From Bostrychus sinensis (Eukaryota > Chordata > Actinopteri > Gobiiformes > Eleotridae), in the NCBI GenBank assembly GCA_020698575.1, contig CM036240.1, positions 31,000,211 through 31,064,210 of the forward strand: 64,000 nt of DNA. The letters are read 5' to 3'. The notes under the pieces were generated by a model, which did no database searches, was not told the origin of the DNA, and worked only from the letters and a program-made list of their open reading frames with translations. The translations under genes were made by a program, and so were the position numbers. Shown here in pieces: positions 45,941 through 58,009 of the stretch; positions within the stretch are counted from its first letter, which is position 1, and each line of letters begins with the position of its first letter.

Positions 45941-48900
45941 TAACATGGACCTGCGGTGGGCTGATTCAGGGTAGGGGTAGCAGTGTGGTTACAGGACTAC
46001 AGCCCTGTATTGGTTTGGCCTGTCCATCGCACTGTCCTTAAGTTTTGTTGAGTCGGCTCACTGTGGTCTTTTATTTTGTGACTTTGAGGAACGGAAGGGT
46101 TTTTAAAGGATTTCTTTAAAAAGAAGAACTAAAGAAAAATAGCTAAACAAAAAAAATAATAAAATAAAATAAAAAACTAAAGTAAAATAAATAAATATAT
46201 ATTTTGACTGTAACCCTTGACTTCTGTGTCCTTTTAAAATTTGTTTCAACAATGCCATTTTAATGAGACTTGACTTTGAACTACAAGCCGCTCCATATTG
46301 TGTACAGATGTTTTCACAAGTCATCTTTTTGCTCCAACAGGGTGTTATAATATTCTGTTCATTTGAGCCAGGTATGCTTCTTTGGAACCATCCATGTGTC
46401 CTGGGTCAAGGTACTGCATGAAAACCTTATTTTCAGCACCGATTTTTTCCCTTTGCTTTTGCAATGTTCAACAATGACACCACTGTATTTGTGCTCAGGT
46501 TGAGTAAAACAAGGTGTGACAAAATATTTCCTGCTGAACCACGCTCAATAACCAACCATACTGTTCCTTCTTGGTTTATAGTGGAGCATACTGATCTGCG
46601 TTGACTCAGTAACTGCACTTGTTTTACCTTGATCAATGCAAGAGCAGCTTTCTCTTGAACAGACAGTAAAGTACGTAAAATACAGCACCACTGACAGAAA
46701 CGGTGCTCTTGTACAAACAGTGGATAAAACAAAACTTGGATAAAAAGCTGTATACATTACACAATTTTATTATCTAACAAGTAAACAGGTTAAGTTTATA
46801 GTTTCAGATTGAACATCAACATAAGCAAAGCATTGACAAGTCCATTGCTACATACCTTCACTGAAGGCTTTCAGAAGACAAGCACAGATGCCCCCTTTTT
46901 AGTCAAACAGTTAGCCATCTGCTCTTTGATGGTTGACCGCAAGAACTGCTGAACAGTCAGAGAGTATATAAGCCCCTTCATACTGATGCTTTTTAGGCAC
47001 AGTCGCTTTGCCATAACAAATTTTGTCAATTTGACTGAATCCAGAAGGGAATGATGTTACACACACAATGAGCAAAAATTCTGTTCTGTTCAAGGGTCTA
47101 TTGGAAGTACACTCTGTTATGTTCACATTTTAAGGCACATATTTTAGTTTTTCCTTGTTCAGTTTACTTTTTGTTGTATACTTTATTCCAACCTACACTT
47201 GCATTGTTGTATTATGTCATGTCATCTGCACTTCACCTCTTAGAATGTAAGGGGTTTCAACAAACTTGTCAAGCTTAAACAAGTAATCATTGCCAAGTCC
47301 ATTGCTACACACCTTCACTGAGGGCTTTCAGAAGACAAGCAGGACCACAGACTGGACTTGACCAGACATAAACCAGGACTACAACCTGGACACACAGGTA
47401 AAAAAGCAAACTGACAGCCTCTGTGATGGTTCCATTCAGGGTGGTGTATCCTGTGGTCTCCTATGTCCCCACTTCCACTAATTTTGAGCTGGGCTCAAGT
47501 AATTGCAGCTCCTCTGGCTCCTCTGGTTCTGTCTTTATGTATAAATAAATTATAATTCGCCAGCATATATGAATTTCCTTCTTTGAGGGGTTCGGCATGT
47601 GCTTCGTATAGTGTGATTTTGGTGATGGTCTTTCCATCAATAATGGCGACTATTTTGTTTGGTTTTGTCACCGCTGGCACCACCTCTTTTTTGTTTCTGG
47701 TCCACTGTGTGACATATGTTTTTGTTTTTTTTTTCTTTTAGGACCTTTACAGTTATCATGGGGAGAGATACTCCCTCTTTGTTTTTTAGCATTAAAACAG
47801 CAGAAAGGCCCATTCTGTAAAACAAACACAAAAAACAATAATGTGATTTAGTACGGTTTTAATCCATGTGGGAATAGCATCCTAGTGTTTATAAATAAAA
47901 ATGTTTCATCTTTAAAAGGTCATTCCCCAACATTTAACCCTTTAACGCAGAGTGTTGCAAATTCGGCGCATACAGCAGTCACAATGAAATAAAGATATTG
48001 AGCAAAACACATCAAATGTCCAAAAACCTTACTAACCTTACAAAAACTAACTATAGAAGCTTTTTTATGCTGTGTTGTCTAACCACATTAAAATTATATT
48101 AAATAAGTATGATTTTTCATTTTTTAAGGATGTCATTGTTTTTACATTACTTACCTTTACCTTACTAACCCTTAGAGTTAGCCTTATCCTGGAGACAGAG
48201 CCTCAGACCGTGACCCAGACTGAGACTTAGACCCAGACTCAGACAGAGACAGACCGAGACTCAGACTGAGACTTAGACCAGACCAAGTCCATGTAAGTCC
48301 TGTGGTTCAGTCCTGGTTTAGAGTCACTTTTACCTTTCGTTGTTTGATAATCTGTTGTTGAAAAGCCTACAAAAAGAGGAAAAAAGGTTATGTATTGTGG
48401 ATTATGCATGTGTTAAGTGCTGCCACTCCCCTGTGTAGATTTTTGTACCTTTTGCTTGACTTTTTTTTTTTTTTTCCATTTGGTGATCATTTTGGCTGTG
48501 TCAGAGCTTGGAGCATGATTTTTTCCTCGTGTACAAAAATGTAAGTGCTCAAAAATGGCAATAAAATCATCAGTCAATATTTTTTTATACTTTTGTTTGC
48601 ATAAATCTCTTAACCCTCTTGGTCTCTGTGGTGGTCATGTGTGGCCACTTCACTTTATTTATTTTTTTTACCATTTGAGCTGTTAATGATAATGGCATGA
48701 AACTTCCCATGGGTCTGGAATTTTATAGGACCTTTTAATTTTCAATTTCAGCTCTTTAAAAATATCACTAATAAACTATCTACACAAAAAAGTCACACTC
48801 AGCTCTATCGTGGCCATTTGTGGCCAACTGAAACCCATTATAAATACCTTTTTTGATCCCTTGCTCTTAACAGTATAAAATCCTATAATTAATGTAAAAT

Positions 48901-49740
48901 GGCTTTCATTGTAAAGTGAAGACATGAAAATATGAGTTTTTAAGGTTTTTCGGCATTTCATGTTTTTTGTCTATTTTTGGTCGAGGGAGCAGTTTTAAGC
49001 AATATTCTTTGTTCCCTATAGGGAGAATAACGGCTTACTGTATTCCAATAAAAAAAATAATGACTCATTTCTGACATAGATGTGATCTGAGGGTCAGACA
49101 CGTTGTGTTTGTGCATGAATGGGAAAAAAAAGGAGTATGAGGTAGTAAAGTGCCACAGTGCAAGCGGAGCTTTGAATCAAAGCTCTAGCAGCAGGTAAAC
49201 CAAAACACACATTGGCACTGTTTATACACTTGTCCTGGAGTCTATTCAGGTGCAGCCACTACCAATGCTGTACATTTAATCTAAGAAAGTAAATCACTCT
49301 AGCTCCGAGATCATCTATAGCTCAGGTAAGATGGCAAAAATGTTGTATTCATAGCTTGAACACTCATGATTATGTGGTGTGTTCTGAGAGAGAACTGAGG
49401 GAGCTAACAGGGGGTTAACGTGCCTTGTAGGAGTATTTGTCCATGCCCAAAATAAATAATATTACAGTAAAAACATATATTTGTTGGTGTTATGGGTATT
49501 ATACTGCCATGAGGATTAGAAAATATTAGGTTTCAGCCATTATAGGGAGTAATGACGTCTCCCTCTGATACAAGAGCATCAGTGTGGTTGAATGATTGTC
49601 ACAAATGTTTGCTTCTTCTCTTTGACCACTTATACCGTTAGCATTGGGAGAGATTTTTTTCTGCCCCAAAACAGCTGAAAGGCTCACTCTATAAAATAAA
49701 CCATTGCAAGTGTTCCAAGTGTTTAGCTCCCCTCAACCAT
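45941..49740. other. Intergenic, about 3.8 kb, no supported gene
   Basis: Two copies of a roughly 40-bp segment (CCATTGCTACATACCTTCAC... at about 46848 and CCATTGCTACACACCTTCAC... at about 47299) are 451 bp apart. A CAGACTGAGACTTAGACC-type tract lies at about 48190-48290. Short frames lack known domains. Confidence 0.5.
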
Positions 49741-50062
49741 GTTCCTATACTGCCTTGTGGATGCCCGATCCCGTCAGACCTCGGAAGGTAAGCAGGGTAG
49801 GGCCTGGTCAGTACCTGGATGGGAGACCGCTGGGGAACACCAGGAAGCCGGTGTGAATGTGAGTGAGTGGTTGGTGGTGGTCGGAGGGTCTGTTGGCGCA
49901 GAGTGTGCAGCCGCGCTTCTGTCAGTCTACCCCAGGGGAAACTGTGGCTACAAAACGTAGCTTACCACCACAGAGTATGGAGTGACTGAAATACCCCTTC
50001 CCTACTGTGTGTAAAGTGCTTTGGGTGACTCGTGTCACTATATAAATACCATTCCCTTCCCC
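49741..50062 (+). repeat. 5S-rRNA-derived SINE (SINE3-like)
   Basis: About 49741-49855 is clearly related to 5S rRNA: GCCCGATCCCGTCAGACCTC, GGAAGGTAAGCAGGGTAGGG, CCTGGTCAGTACCTGGATGG and GAGACCGCTGGGGAACACCA correspond to the internal control region (A box, intermediate element, C box) that drives Pol III. An unrelated body follows and a LINE-like 3' tail (AAAGTGCTTTGGGTGACTCG, TCACTATATAAATACC). 5S-head SINEs with such tails are known in fish. Mismatches and the non-5S body exclude a working 5S gene. Confidence 0.85.
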
Positions 50063-50149
50063 TTCCTTATACATCCTGCAAACGGAGAAAAATGAATAAA
50101 TCTGTGTAAGACAGCAGAAAAATGACTGTACACATAGTATGATTCTAAA

Positions 50150-51043
50150 CCATCCATCCATCTTCTTCCGCTTATCGCGTTCCCAGGCCAGCCGAGAGAC
50201 ATAGTTCCTCCAGCGTGTCCTAGGTCTTCCCCGGGGCCTCCTCCGGGTGGGACATGCCCAGAACACCTCCCCAGGGAGGCATCCCGGAGGCATCCGAGAC
50301 AGATGCCCAAGCCACCTCAGCTGACTCCTCTTGATGTGGAGGAGCAGCGGCTTTACTCCGAGCTCAACCCGGGTAACCGAGCTCCTCACCCTATCTCTAA
50401 GGGAGCGCCCAGCCACCCTGCGGAGGAAACTAATTTTGGCCGCTTGTATCCGGGATCTTGTCCTTTTGGTCAGGACCCAGGGCTCATGGCCATAGGTGAG
50501 AGTAGGAACGTAGATCGACCAATAAATCGAGAGCTTCGCCTTATGGCTCAGCTCCTTCTTCACCACAACAGACCGATACAACGACCGCCTTACTGCAGAC
50601 GCTGCACCGATCCGTCTGTCGATTTCACGTTCCATCCTTCCCTCACTCTTGAACAAGACCCCAAGATACTTAAACTCCTCCACTTGAGGCAGGAGCTCTC
50701 CTCCGACCTAGAGAGGGCAAAGCCACCCTTTTCCGGTCGAGATCCATGGCCTCGGACTTGGAGGTGCTGATTCTTATCCCAGCTGCTTCACACTCGGCTG
50801 CAAACAGCCCCAGTGCACACTGAAGGTCCTGGTTCGAGGAAGCCAACAGGACAACATCATCCGCAAATGCAGAGACGAAATCCTGAGGTCTCCAAACTGG
50901 ACTCCCTCTGGCCCCTGGCTGCACCAAGAAATTCTGTCCATAAAAATAATGAACAGAAGCGGTGACAAAGGGCAGCCCTGCTGGAGTCCAACATGTGGAA
51001 ACAGGTCTGACTTGCAACCAGCAATGTGGACCAAGCTCCTGCT
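50150..51043 (-). mobile_element. 5'-truncated RTE-type LINE copy, same family as 12417-15615
   Basis: On the minus strand it runs from the RT palm (RSLVHIAGCKSDLFP at the 51043 end) through GLQQGCPLSPLLFIIFMDRI, a frameshift, FADDVVLLASSNQDL, EEFKYLGVLFKSEGRMEREI and RSQLRWLGHLSRMP. It ends in the CATCCATCCATC complement of the GATG tail at 50150. Compared with the intact copy it lacks the last ~35 codons before the tail (AWER joins directly to DKRKKMDG) and has at least one frameshift. 5' truncation is usual for target-primed insertion. It lies less than 100 bp from the 5S-SINE. Confidence 0.9.
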
Positions 51044-52726
51044 TGTAGTCAGCAAAATATCTTGCTTCATCAAGCTAACAGTTACTGAAAATTTTATGTT
51101 TTTTTTGTTTTGTTACATGGTTAACATGAGTGGCCAGGCCAAAACTTTAAAGTATATACCTGTCTACACAAAGCAAAGTACAATGGCTTGAGTCTTTTAA
51201 CCTGAAAACTAACATACTGTACTGCTCTGGTTTAGGTCTGGTCTAGTCTAGTGCAGCTTGTAATCCTGGTTTAGGTCAGGTTAATTTGATAATAGCAAAC
51301 TATAAATACTAAACAAACTAAATATATTTAAAGTTTCTGTGACCCCCAGAAATCTGTGCCTCTGTGCTCCACCACCATTTCCAGATGTTTGTAGTTTACC
51401 GTCCCCATTTCAGTCGCAGTAGTGAGGAAAAAAGGAATTGCACAGTTTTGCCTAAGTCATAAAGCCATGTTCACAAAATGGCCTAAGTCATCTAACCCCT
51501 TTGTGCAACATAATTAACAAACATAAATAATGGTATATCAGTTATAAATAATGGTATATCAGTTATCATCTCTTGTCATAATGTTTGTGTGTGAAATCAT
51601 TAACACATGCCATATAATCTATATTTTAGTGAGTTTTTCTTTTTTTATTTTCTGAAAAACTTGAAAAAATGACTTAGAAATAAAACTTAGAAAAATTACT
51701 TTAAAGTGTAGGAGCCTATTTTTCAGGGGATCAAAAGTATTTGGACAGTTAGTTCAAAAGCTATTTCTTGACCTGCCTGGGTACTTTCACTCATGCATCC
51801 ATCATAAACTGAGCAGGTAAAAGGTCTGGACTTGATGCCAGGTGTGGTGAACTTGTGAAACATCATCTGCTGCAGCCCAAGTCATGTTCCAATTCAAAGT
51901 CCGCTTCTTGGCAAGTCGGCTCCAAATTCCCGGATGTGTTCTTGCTCCGCTTGTTTTACCAGGAATGCATCAGAGGAGACTTGTGCATACTCGAGCAGGT
52001 AGAAGTCCCAGAATGCATTTCGCATTGTGCATGGATCGCAGCTTGGACCACTGCGACCCGCCCCCTCCCTTGTCAGCCCGCACATGAAGCATACAACAGC
52101 CGCACGCCAGAGCCCAGAGAAAACACAGGCCCCAACCGTATAAATGAGTACAGTCACTTCCTGATCCATCGGATTTATTTTTAACCTCTTCTTACCAAAG
52201 TTGAGCACTTTCAACTACTGTGATTTCAAGCAGATTTTAAACAAACTTTGACCGTTTATATGCATTCATTTTCTCATGTTTTTTATTAAAATTAAAATGT
52301 TATAAGGACAAATGCTGGCAATTTGGATGTTGTCTTTCTGTTTTATACATCTGAATTATCAATTATATGCTTCTATTTCTTAAAAGCTTAAAATAATTAA
52401 GTAGCCTACCTAAAATAATTAGAACAGGGGCCCAATTTTTCATTTATTAAAATAAATATTTTAGGATGTTGCATTTTTTCTTGTGTACATAACAAAACAA
52501 AAAGTAGCCTACATTTTATTACCTAATAAAACAAATGTTTGGGGTGAGAGCCACAGGAGAGCTACTTCCTGTGATGTCATCAAGTTCACCTCGTCCCAAA
52601 ATCTGAATTATAAAGCAAAGTCTGTTCTCGTGTTCTCCTTAAGACCATTCTCCAAGTCTGTACCCACATGTCTGAACCTCTGTGTACACAAGTCCCGAGT
52701 CTGCATACGAGGAATTGAGAAGCGGC
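51044..52726. other. Intergenic, no gene seen
   Basis: Contains a short CTGGTTTAGGTCTGGTCTAG tract near 51228 related to the dispersed TTTAGTCC minisatellite, and an imperfect AATAATGGTATATCAGTTAT duplication near 51530. The frame 51855-52184 lacks a recognised domain. Confidence 0.5.
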
Positions 52727-53326
52727 CATGGTGAAGGCATGTACTTGGGCAAAGAATACTATATGGAGTGGAAAAATTGCTAAAGAAATTTCAAAGTATC
52801 ACAGTTTTACATACACGACTCTTATAGCAATTAGGCCTACCAGAGGCTTTGTTAAAAAGTTCTTATATGATTCCAGTCTTTGGTGTGGTTCACTCAGTGC
52901 TCAGGTTTTAATGTAAAACAAGATAGAATTTCAGAAACTAACAAACACATTCAAGTTTTGTAATTCAGTATTTGGATAAGTAATGTTTGACATGAGAGCT
53001 GGAGTAAACTCTGACCACACAAAATGCAGAGTACTACAGATATTCAGCAGCAGGTGCTTTCTGAGGCCTTTGAAGAATCAGGCATGAATTTGTATTTAAA
53101 ATGGGTGCACACTTACTTAGTAAACATTACCAAAGTTATTGTAGTGTGCTGAGTCATTGATTTGATCACTGCTATCCAAAGTGAAGTTGTGGAGTTGTTT
53201 TGGTTCATGATGCAAGTGGCTTGGGAGGTCCAGGGTCCATCTGGGAGCAGGTGGAGGTGGAGGGAGACGAGAGAAAAAGTGTGTGGATGAAGTCACTTCT
53301 TCCACCTCCCATCTCCTTCTTCCAAC
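52727..53326 (+). promoter_or_regulatory. 5' flank of TAAR 3 (conserved)
   Basis: Starts with ATGGTGAAGGCATGTACTTG, the same module edge seen at 21371 and 58564, and passes through the site where unit 1 has its Tc1-like insertion. It keeps TATTTAAA at 53093-53100 and the ~200-bp pre-ATG block conserved in all units. It probably includes the promoter and 5' UTR. Confidence 0.45.
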
Positions 53327-54355
53327 ATGAGCAGTGAGCAGTGGTACCAGTGCTACCCAGAACTGGGCAATCTGTCCTGCTACAAGTGGATCCCTGATCA
53401 GAACATCTACATCTATCTGTTTGTAATTTACATTTTCGCCATCTGCACCGGCATCCTCAACCTTATGGTCATCATCGCTATCTCGCATTTCAGGTAAGTC
53501 TCAAGAGCTCACATCATGTTTATTGTAATGAAATGTACTCATTTTGTTTCTTTTCTCAGGCAGCTGCACTCCTCTACTAACTTCATCCTCCTCAACCTGG
53601 CTGTCTCAGACTTCCTGGTGTGCTGTGTGGTGATCCCAGTCGAAGGTGCCTTTCCGTACACTTGCTGGCGAGTCGGGGACATCATGTGCAACCTGTATGC
53701 CGTCTTTTTCTTCACAGTGATTTCTGTATCAGTTGGAGGCGTGATCCTTATCTCCATAGACCGCTACGTAGCCATTTGTGACCCCATGCACTACCCCACT
53801 GTGATGAGCAGGAGATCTGTTAGCATCGCCCTGATCTCATGCTGGATCATCTCCCTCCTGTACGGCTTTGGGTATTACCACAACAATGTCATTATTCCGG
53901 GGCGGTATAGGCGTTGCAAAGGGGAATGCATCACAGTGATGACCCCTATTGCATTGCACATTGACCTGGCAGTGAACTTCTGTGTGCCCTTTGTGCTCAT
54001 AGTGATACTGTACTTGCGAGTTTTCTTTGTGGCAGTGTCGCAGGCCCGTGCCATGCGTTCTCAGGTTGCAGCCACCACACAGCAGCCAGCGGTGAACTCC
54101 AGGAAATCTGAGCTGAAAGCAGCGCGGAATCTGGGCTTTGTTGTGTTACTCTTTCTCCTCTGCTACACACCGAATTATGTGGTCGATTCAGGAGGGAAGG
54201 TTAACTATTATTTCAGGGTCTTCCTGGTTTATTTGACGTATCTTAACTCATGTTTTAACCCCTTACTCTATGTGCTCATGTATCCCTGGTTTAGGAGATC
54301 TGTAAAGCAGTTAGTGACGTTGCAAAGTGGTTCACGAGATGCAAATGTACTGTAA
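53327..54355 (+). CDS. TAAR-family olfactory receptor 3 (two exons, 320 aa)
   Basis: Exon 1 is 53327-53493 and exon 2 is 53560-54355. The 66-bp phase-2 intron 53494-53559 has a canonical GT donor (CAG|GTAAGT) and a CTCAG acceptor. Key residues are N15-L-S, D73, C99, DRYVAIC at 124-130, D191 at position 5.42 (LHIDLAVNFCVP), CYTP in TM6 and the TAAR fingerprint NSCFNPLLYVLMYPWF. Position 3.32 is F106, so the classical amine anchor is absent as in receptor 1. The C-tail is three residues shorter than its sisters near KQLVTLQSGSRDANVL. The upstream ATG 53287 is out of frame, which supports the 53327 start. The usual role would be volatile-amine detection in olfactory neurons via Golf/Gs. AATAAA is at 54579-54584, after a poly-A run at 54393-54414. 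Confidence 0.9.
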
Positions 54356-56299
54356 AAACTTCAACATGAAGTGTAAATTTTTTTAGATTGGTTAAAAAAA
54401 AAAAAAAAAAAAAAGCATGTTACTGATAGCCCATGTGCAATGACATAGCACTTTATCCATTTAATGTTATGTGTAATCACTGCGGGGGCTGAGAACCAAA
54501 AGACTGTAAGTGACATTCTGGGTAATTCTGAGATTTACATTGAAATGAATGCTCTTGTTTTTACTGCCAAAAGATTACAATAAAAACAACTGGCTATCTC
54601 TGAATATAGGATTGAGACAGTGTCATGAAAGTATAAAAATACTGTACTATTATGTCATATGGAAAAAGGCATAAAATGCAGGAGCCCAAAAAGGCAAATG
54701 TAACTTTTATTACAAATGTAAAATTCTAAAAATTTAAGTCAGTGGTTCTCAAGCTGTGGTACGGGTTTCATTGGTGGTACTTTGGAGTCTTTTGCAGTTT
54801 AGAACCTGCTTTATTTTGATTTAGAGCCTGTTTTATTCCTGTTTTAGTCCTGCTCTGCTTGGGACATAAATTTGATGTGAAGACCACTGCTTAGTCTTTG
54901 TTTAGACCCAGTTTAGTCCTGGTTTAGTTCTAGATTTGTCCTGATTTTGCCCTGTGGTTATGTGCTGGCTTAGACCTTATTTAGTCCTGGCTTGGACCTA
55001 GATTAATTCTGATTTTAGTCCAGTTTTAATCCAGTTTTAGTCCTGATTTAATCCTGGGTTAGATTAAGTTTAGTCCTGGATTAGTTCCAGTTCAGTCTGG
55101 TTTTAGTCCTTGTTTAGCCCTGGCTTAGATTTGGTTTAGTTCCAGTTTAGTCCATGTCTTTATGTAGTAGCCTGTGATCTGTGTATACATATTTTTTTTA
55201 GATATTATTATTATTTATTATTTTCATATGAAGTACTGCTTCTCCTGTAAATGACACCTGCACCTTTGCTTTGAGACTCTGAGCATGTAAAAAATAGTCT
55301 TGAAAACTATATCTGTACTAGCATGATTATTTTAGCAATTGAAACATATACTTGAACAAAATGCATGGTTCTAATTGTTGCACTTCATTGTACACACTGC
55401 TAGTGTTGTTCTTTCTCAGCTATGAATGTAAATTTAATTTTCCAGAGTTAATAGATATTGCATTACACTTTTGAAATGAAAAGCTGTTTTTCACCAACAG
55501 AAAAGTCTCCCCCTGTGTATACACCGCTCATGTGGGAGTCAGATACCAAACCCAGTATTAGTGGATGAGAACAATTAGTCTACACAAAAGCACTTTTATA
55601 TATGAATATAAGTGATATACAATATTATTTTAAATAAAATATATTTTGTCTCTTAATGTGTTGGATTGTTTATTTCACATGTGCAAAAAATAGTGTGATG
55701 TTAAAAGATAGATAAATACACTTCTAAATGTTCACAATGATTAATAATAATTACAAGTAAATACAACACCATGATATATAGAAGTTAAAAGGAATAATCA
55801 TACATTTACACATTTTATTTATATAATACATAATAAAGACATATAATAATAAATTCAATTCATTGTACAAAGGAGACCTTTTACAGTCAGACAGAAAGTA
55901 GGGCTAACTTTCACCAAAGCTTGGAGTGAGATTTTGACCGGGCCCTAGGGTTTTTCAAAGTAAAACACAATACACAGACTATCATTTTTCAATAAAAAAA
56001 AAAAAAAGGATTTATACATTTTAGCATATACATCAATACATTATTATGTTTGTATATTTGTGTATGTATATGTGTACTATAAAGTACAAACACACAGACT
56101 ACAAATTATGGATGATGAAAGGTTAGTGGAGTGGTTAGGTTATGGAAGTGGAAAACCACAAAATACTTTTTGATACGAGGCATCCTTTTTATAAAGATAC
56201 ACACAGAAAAGTGAAGACTTGTGAAATGGTGAATTTTTAACTTTAGTTAATTAGACCTCATAAATCAGAAGGTACCTGCTGCATGTTCTTTGTCAGTCT
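54356..56299 (+). other. 3' flank of TAAR 3 and intergenic
   Basis: 54356 to about 55700 is homologous to the other two TAAR 3' flanks, with AATAAA at 54579-54584, the TTCTCAAGCTGTGGTACGGG motif near 54746 and the longest TTTAGTCC minisatellite (54800-55160). Beyond 55700 it is AT-rich with nothing recognised. Confidence 0.6.
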
Positions 56300-56645
56300 T
56301 TGTGACTCTGAGAACCAGATGTCTTTCAAATGCTGCCCAGATTTATTTGAGATCAACAGGATCAAAAACAGAGGTTGACAGGAATCAAAAATAATGTATA
56401 GAGCAAATTATAGTGGTAAATCAAAAGAACAGAATTCTAAACATAGCGCCGCCACCGGTCTAACACCGAGTGCTCCCGTTCAAGGTTTTTACACAGGTTT
56501 TATAGGAAAAGGAAAGTACAAGAATGACAAATTTATGTCTAAGGTCCATTCTATACATATCTTGTGGTTTTGGAACAGGAGGTCTGTTCTTGCTATCAAT
56601 AGAGCGGATACCGGACACTGGCCTGATAACATAAATCTGACAAAG
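56300..56645 (-). repeat. Uninterrupted copy of the repeat that hosts the LINE at 12.4 kb
   Basis: Read in reverse complement, this matches 12280-12416 joined directly to 15616-15870. The junction text GGTTTTATAGGAAAAGGAAA at about 56492-56512 is the complement of the target sequence and occurs once, so this copy never carried the LINE. It serves as an empty-site reference for that insertion. Confidence 0.75.
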
Positions 56646-58009
56646 CTCATCTAAAAGGTATGTTACACATGTTGTTAAAACTCTGCATGAGCTGTCATCA
56701 CAAAGGAAATGACTAAATAAAGAGAACATACAGTATCTAGCGTTAAGCAAAAACATATCAGTACATGCTATATGAATCAGAAGTATAAAGATTAAATAGA
56801 TGTCTTAAGATTAATACGTGGGGAGTTATAATCTATGAACTTTATTGGTACACACGGCCTAAACTATGGCAGATTATATGTGAAAGCTTATCAAACTAGA
56901 TTTTAACCTTAGCATTAGGGAGTTTTCATCCAACAGGAAGGAGGAAGGACTTACAAAGGAATTGATAAAGTCATGAATAGAAAGCTGTTGTGGGAGCAGT
57001 GCAAACATTGGAAGCCTTTTTCTGTTGTAATGCATATGTGATTGGAGGCTGCCCTACAGTGAGGTGTGATCTGTCCACTGTCCTGAAATGAGAACTCTCA
57101 AATACTTCTTACTTTAATAAAGACTCTTAAAACAATGAAACACAATAGAAAACGTTTATTTGTGAAAGCAAAAATACACACACAAGAATCTTTACTATAT
57201 ACCAGGGGTCATCAATTAAAATTCAATGAGGTCCAGTTTGTGAAAATTTTCTCGAGTGAAGGTCCGTAACATCACAAGATTATATGTTGCCTTGAAAAAG
57301 CATTGAAGTTACATCAACATCTGTGTCTACAGCAGGGGTCTTCAACTACAGTTGTACGAGGACCAGATTTTTTTCTCGGCAGACACTATATGGGCCAGAT
57401 GCTCTCATAAAGGCAAAGCATCAAGGCAATCTCAATCAAACTTGCTGCGCAAGTAGAGCTTGAGCGGAGCTACAAAATGCATTAGAATTTTTTGTTCTAC
57501 AAGGTTCTATGCCAGAGAAATGAGCAACATCTTTTTGTTGCAGTTTTGAGCTTTTCAGGCTGAGATAAAGCATTTTGCTAGGGGGCACCACCTTTGGTGG
57601 CAGGCTCACTAAATCCTTGCCTCTTTTATTGCACATCATAGGACAGCTACACACAAACACGCACACACACACACACACACACACTATACAGTTTAATGTA
57701 AATAATAAATCACCATTAGGACCACTAAATTAACAATGTATAATACTAACATAACTCATACAGTAACAACACATAGGATTCGTGGTGATGATGTGACAAG
57801 TGACAGCAATAATACAATAATACAGAATTCATACTTATTTGCGTTTTTACTCTTCTTACTTGCTGTTAAACAGTTTTGTTTCTAAACAGTTTTTGAGGCA
57901 TGCACACACGCAAGCACACACACACACACACACACACTGCCAGATTATTATTATTATTATTGTTATTATATATATAACTAATACTACTGATAATAAAATG
58001 TCAACTTGC
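56646..58009. other. Intergenic with CA microsatellites and MITE-like ends
   Basis: AGGGGTCATCAATTAAAATT at about 57204 and AGGGGTCTTCAACTACAGTT at about 57334 look like related element termini. CA runs are at about 57658-57684 and 57910-57938, and a short ATT run at 57945-57962. No gene is supported. Confidence 0.5.

Noticed and set aside
49741..49855. 5S rRNA gene
   Set aside because: The internal control region is similar, but the 5' end and body diverge and a SINE body and LINE-type tail follow; it is a 5S-derived SINE.
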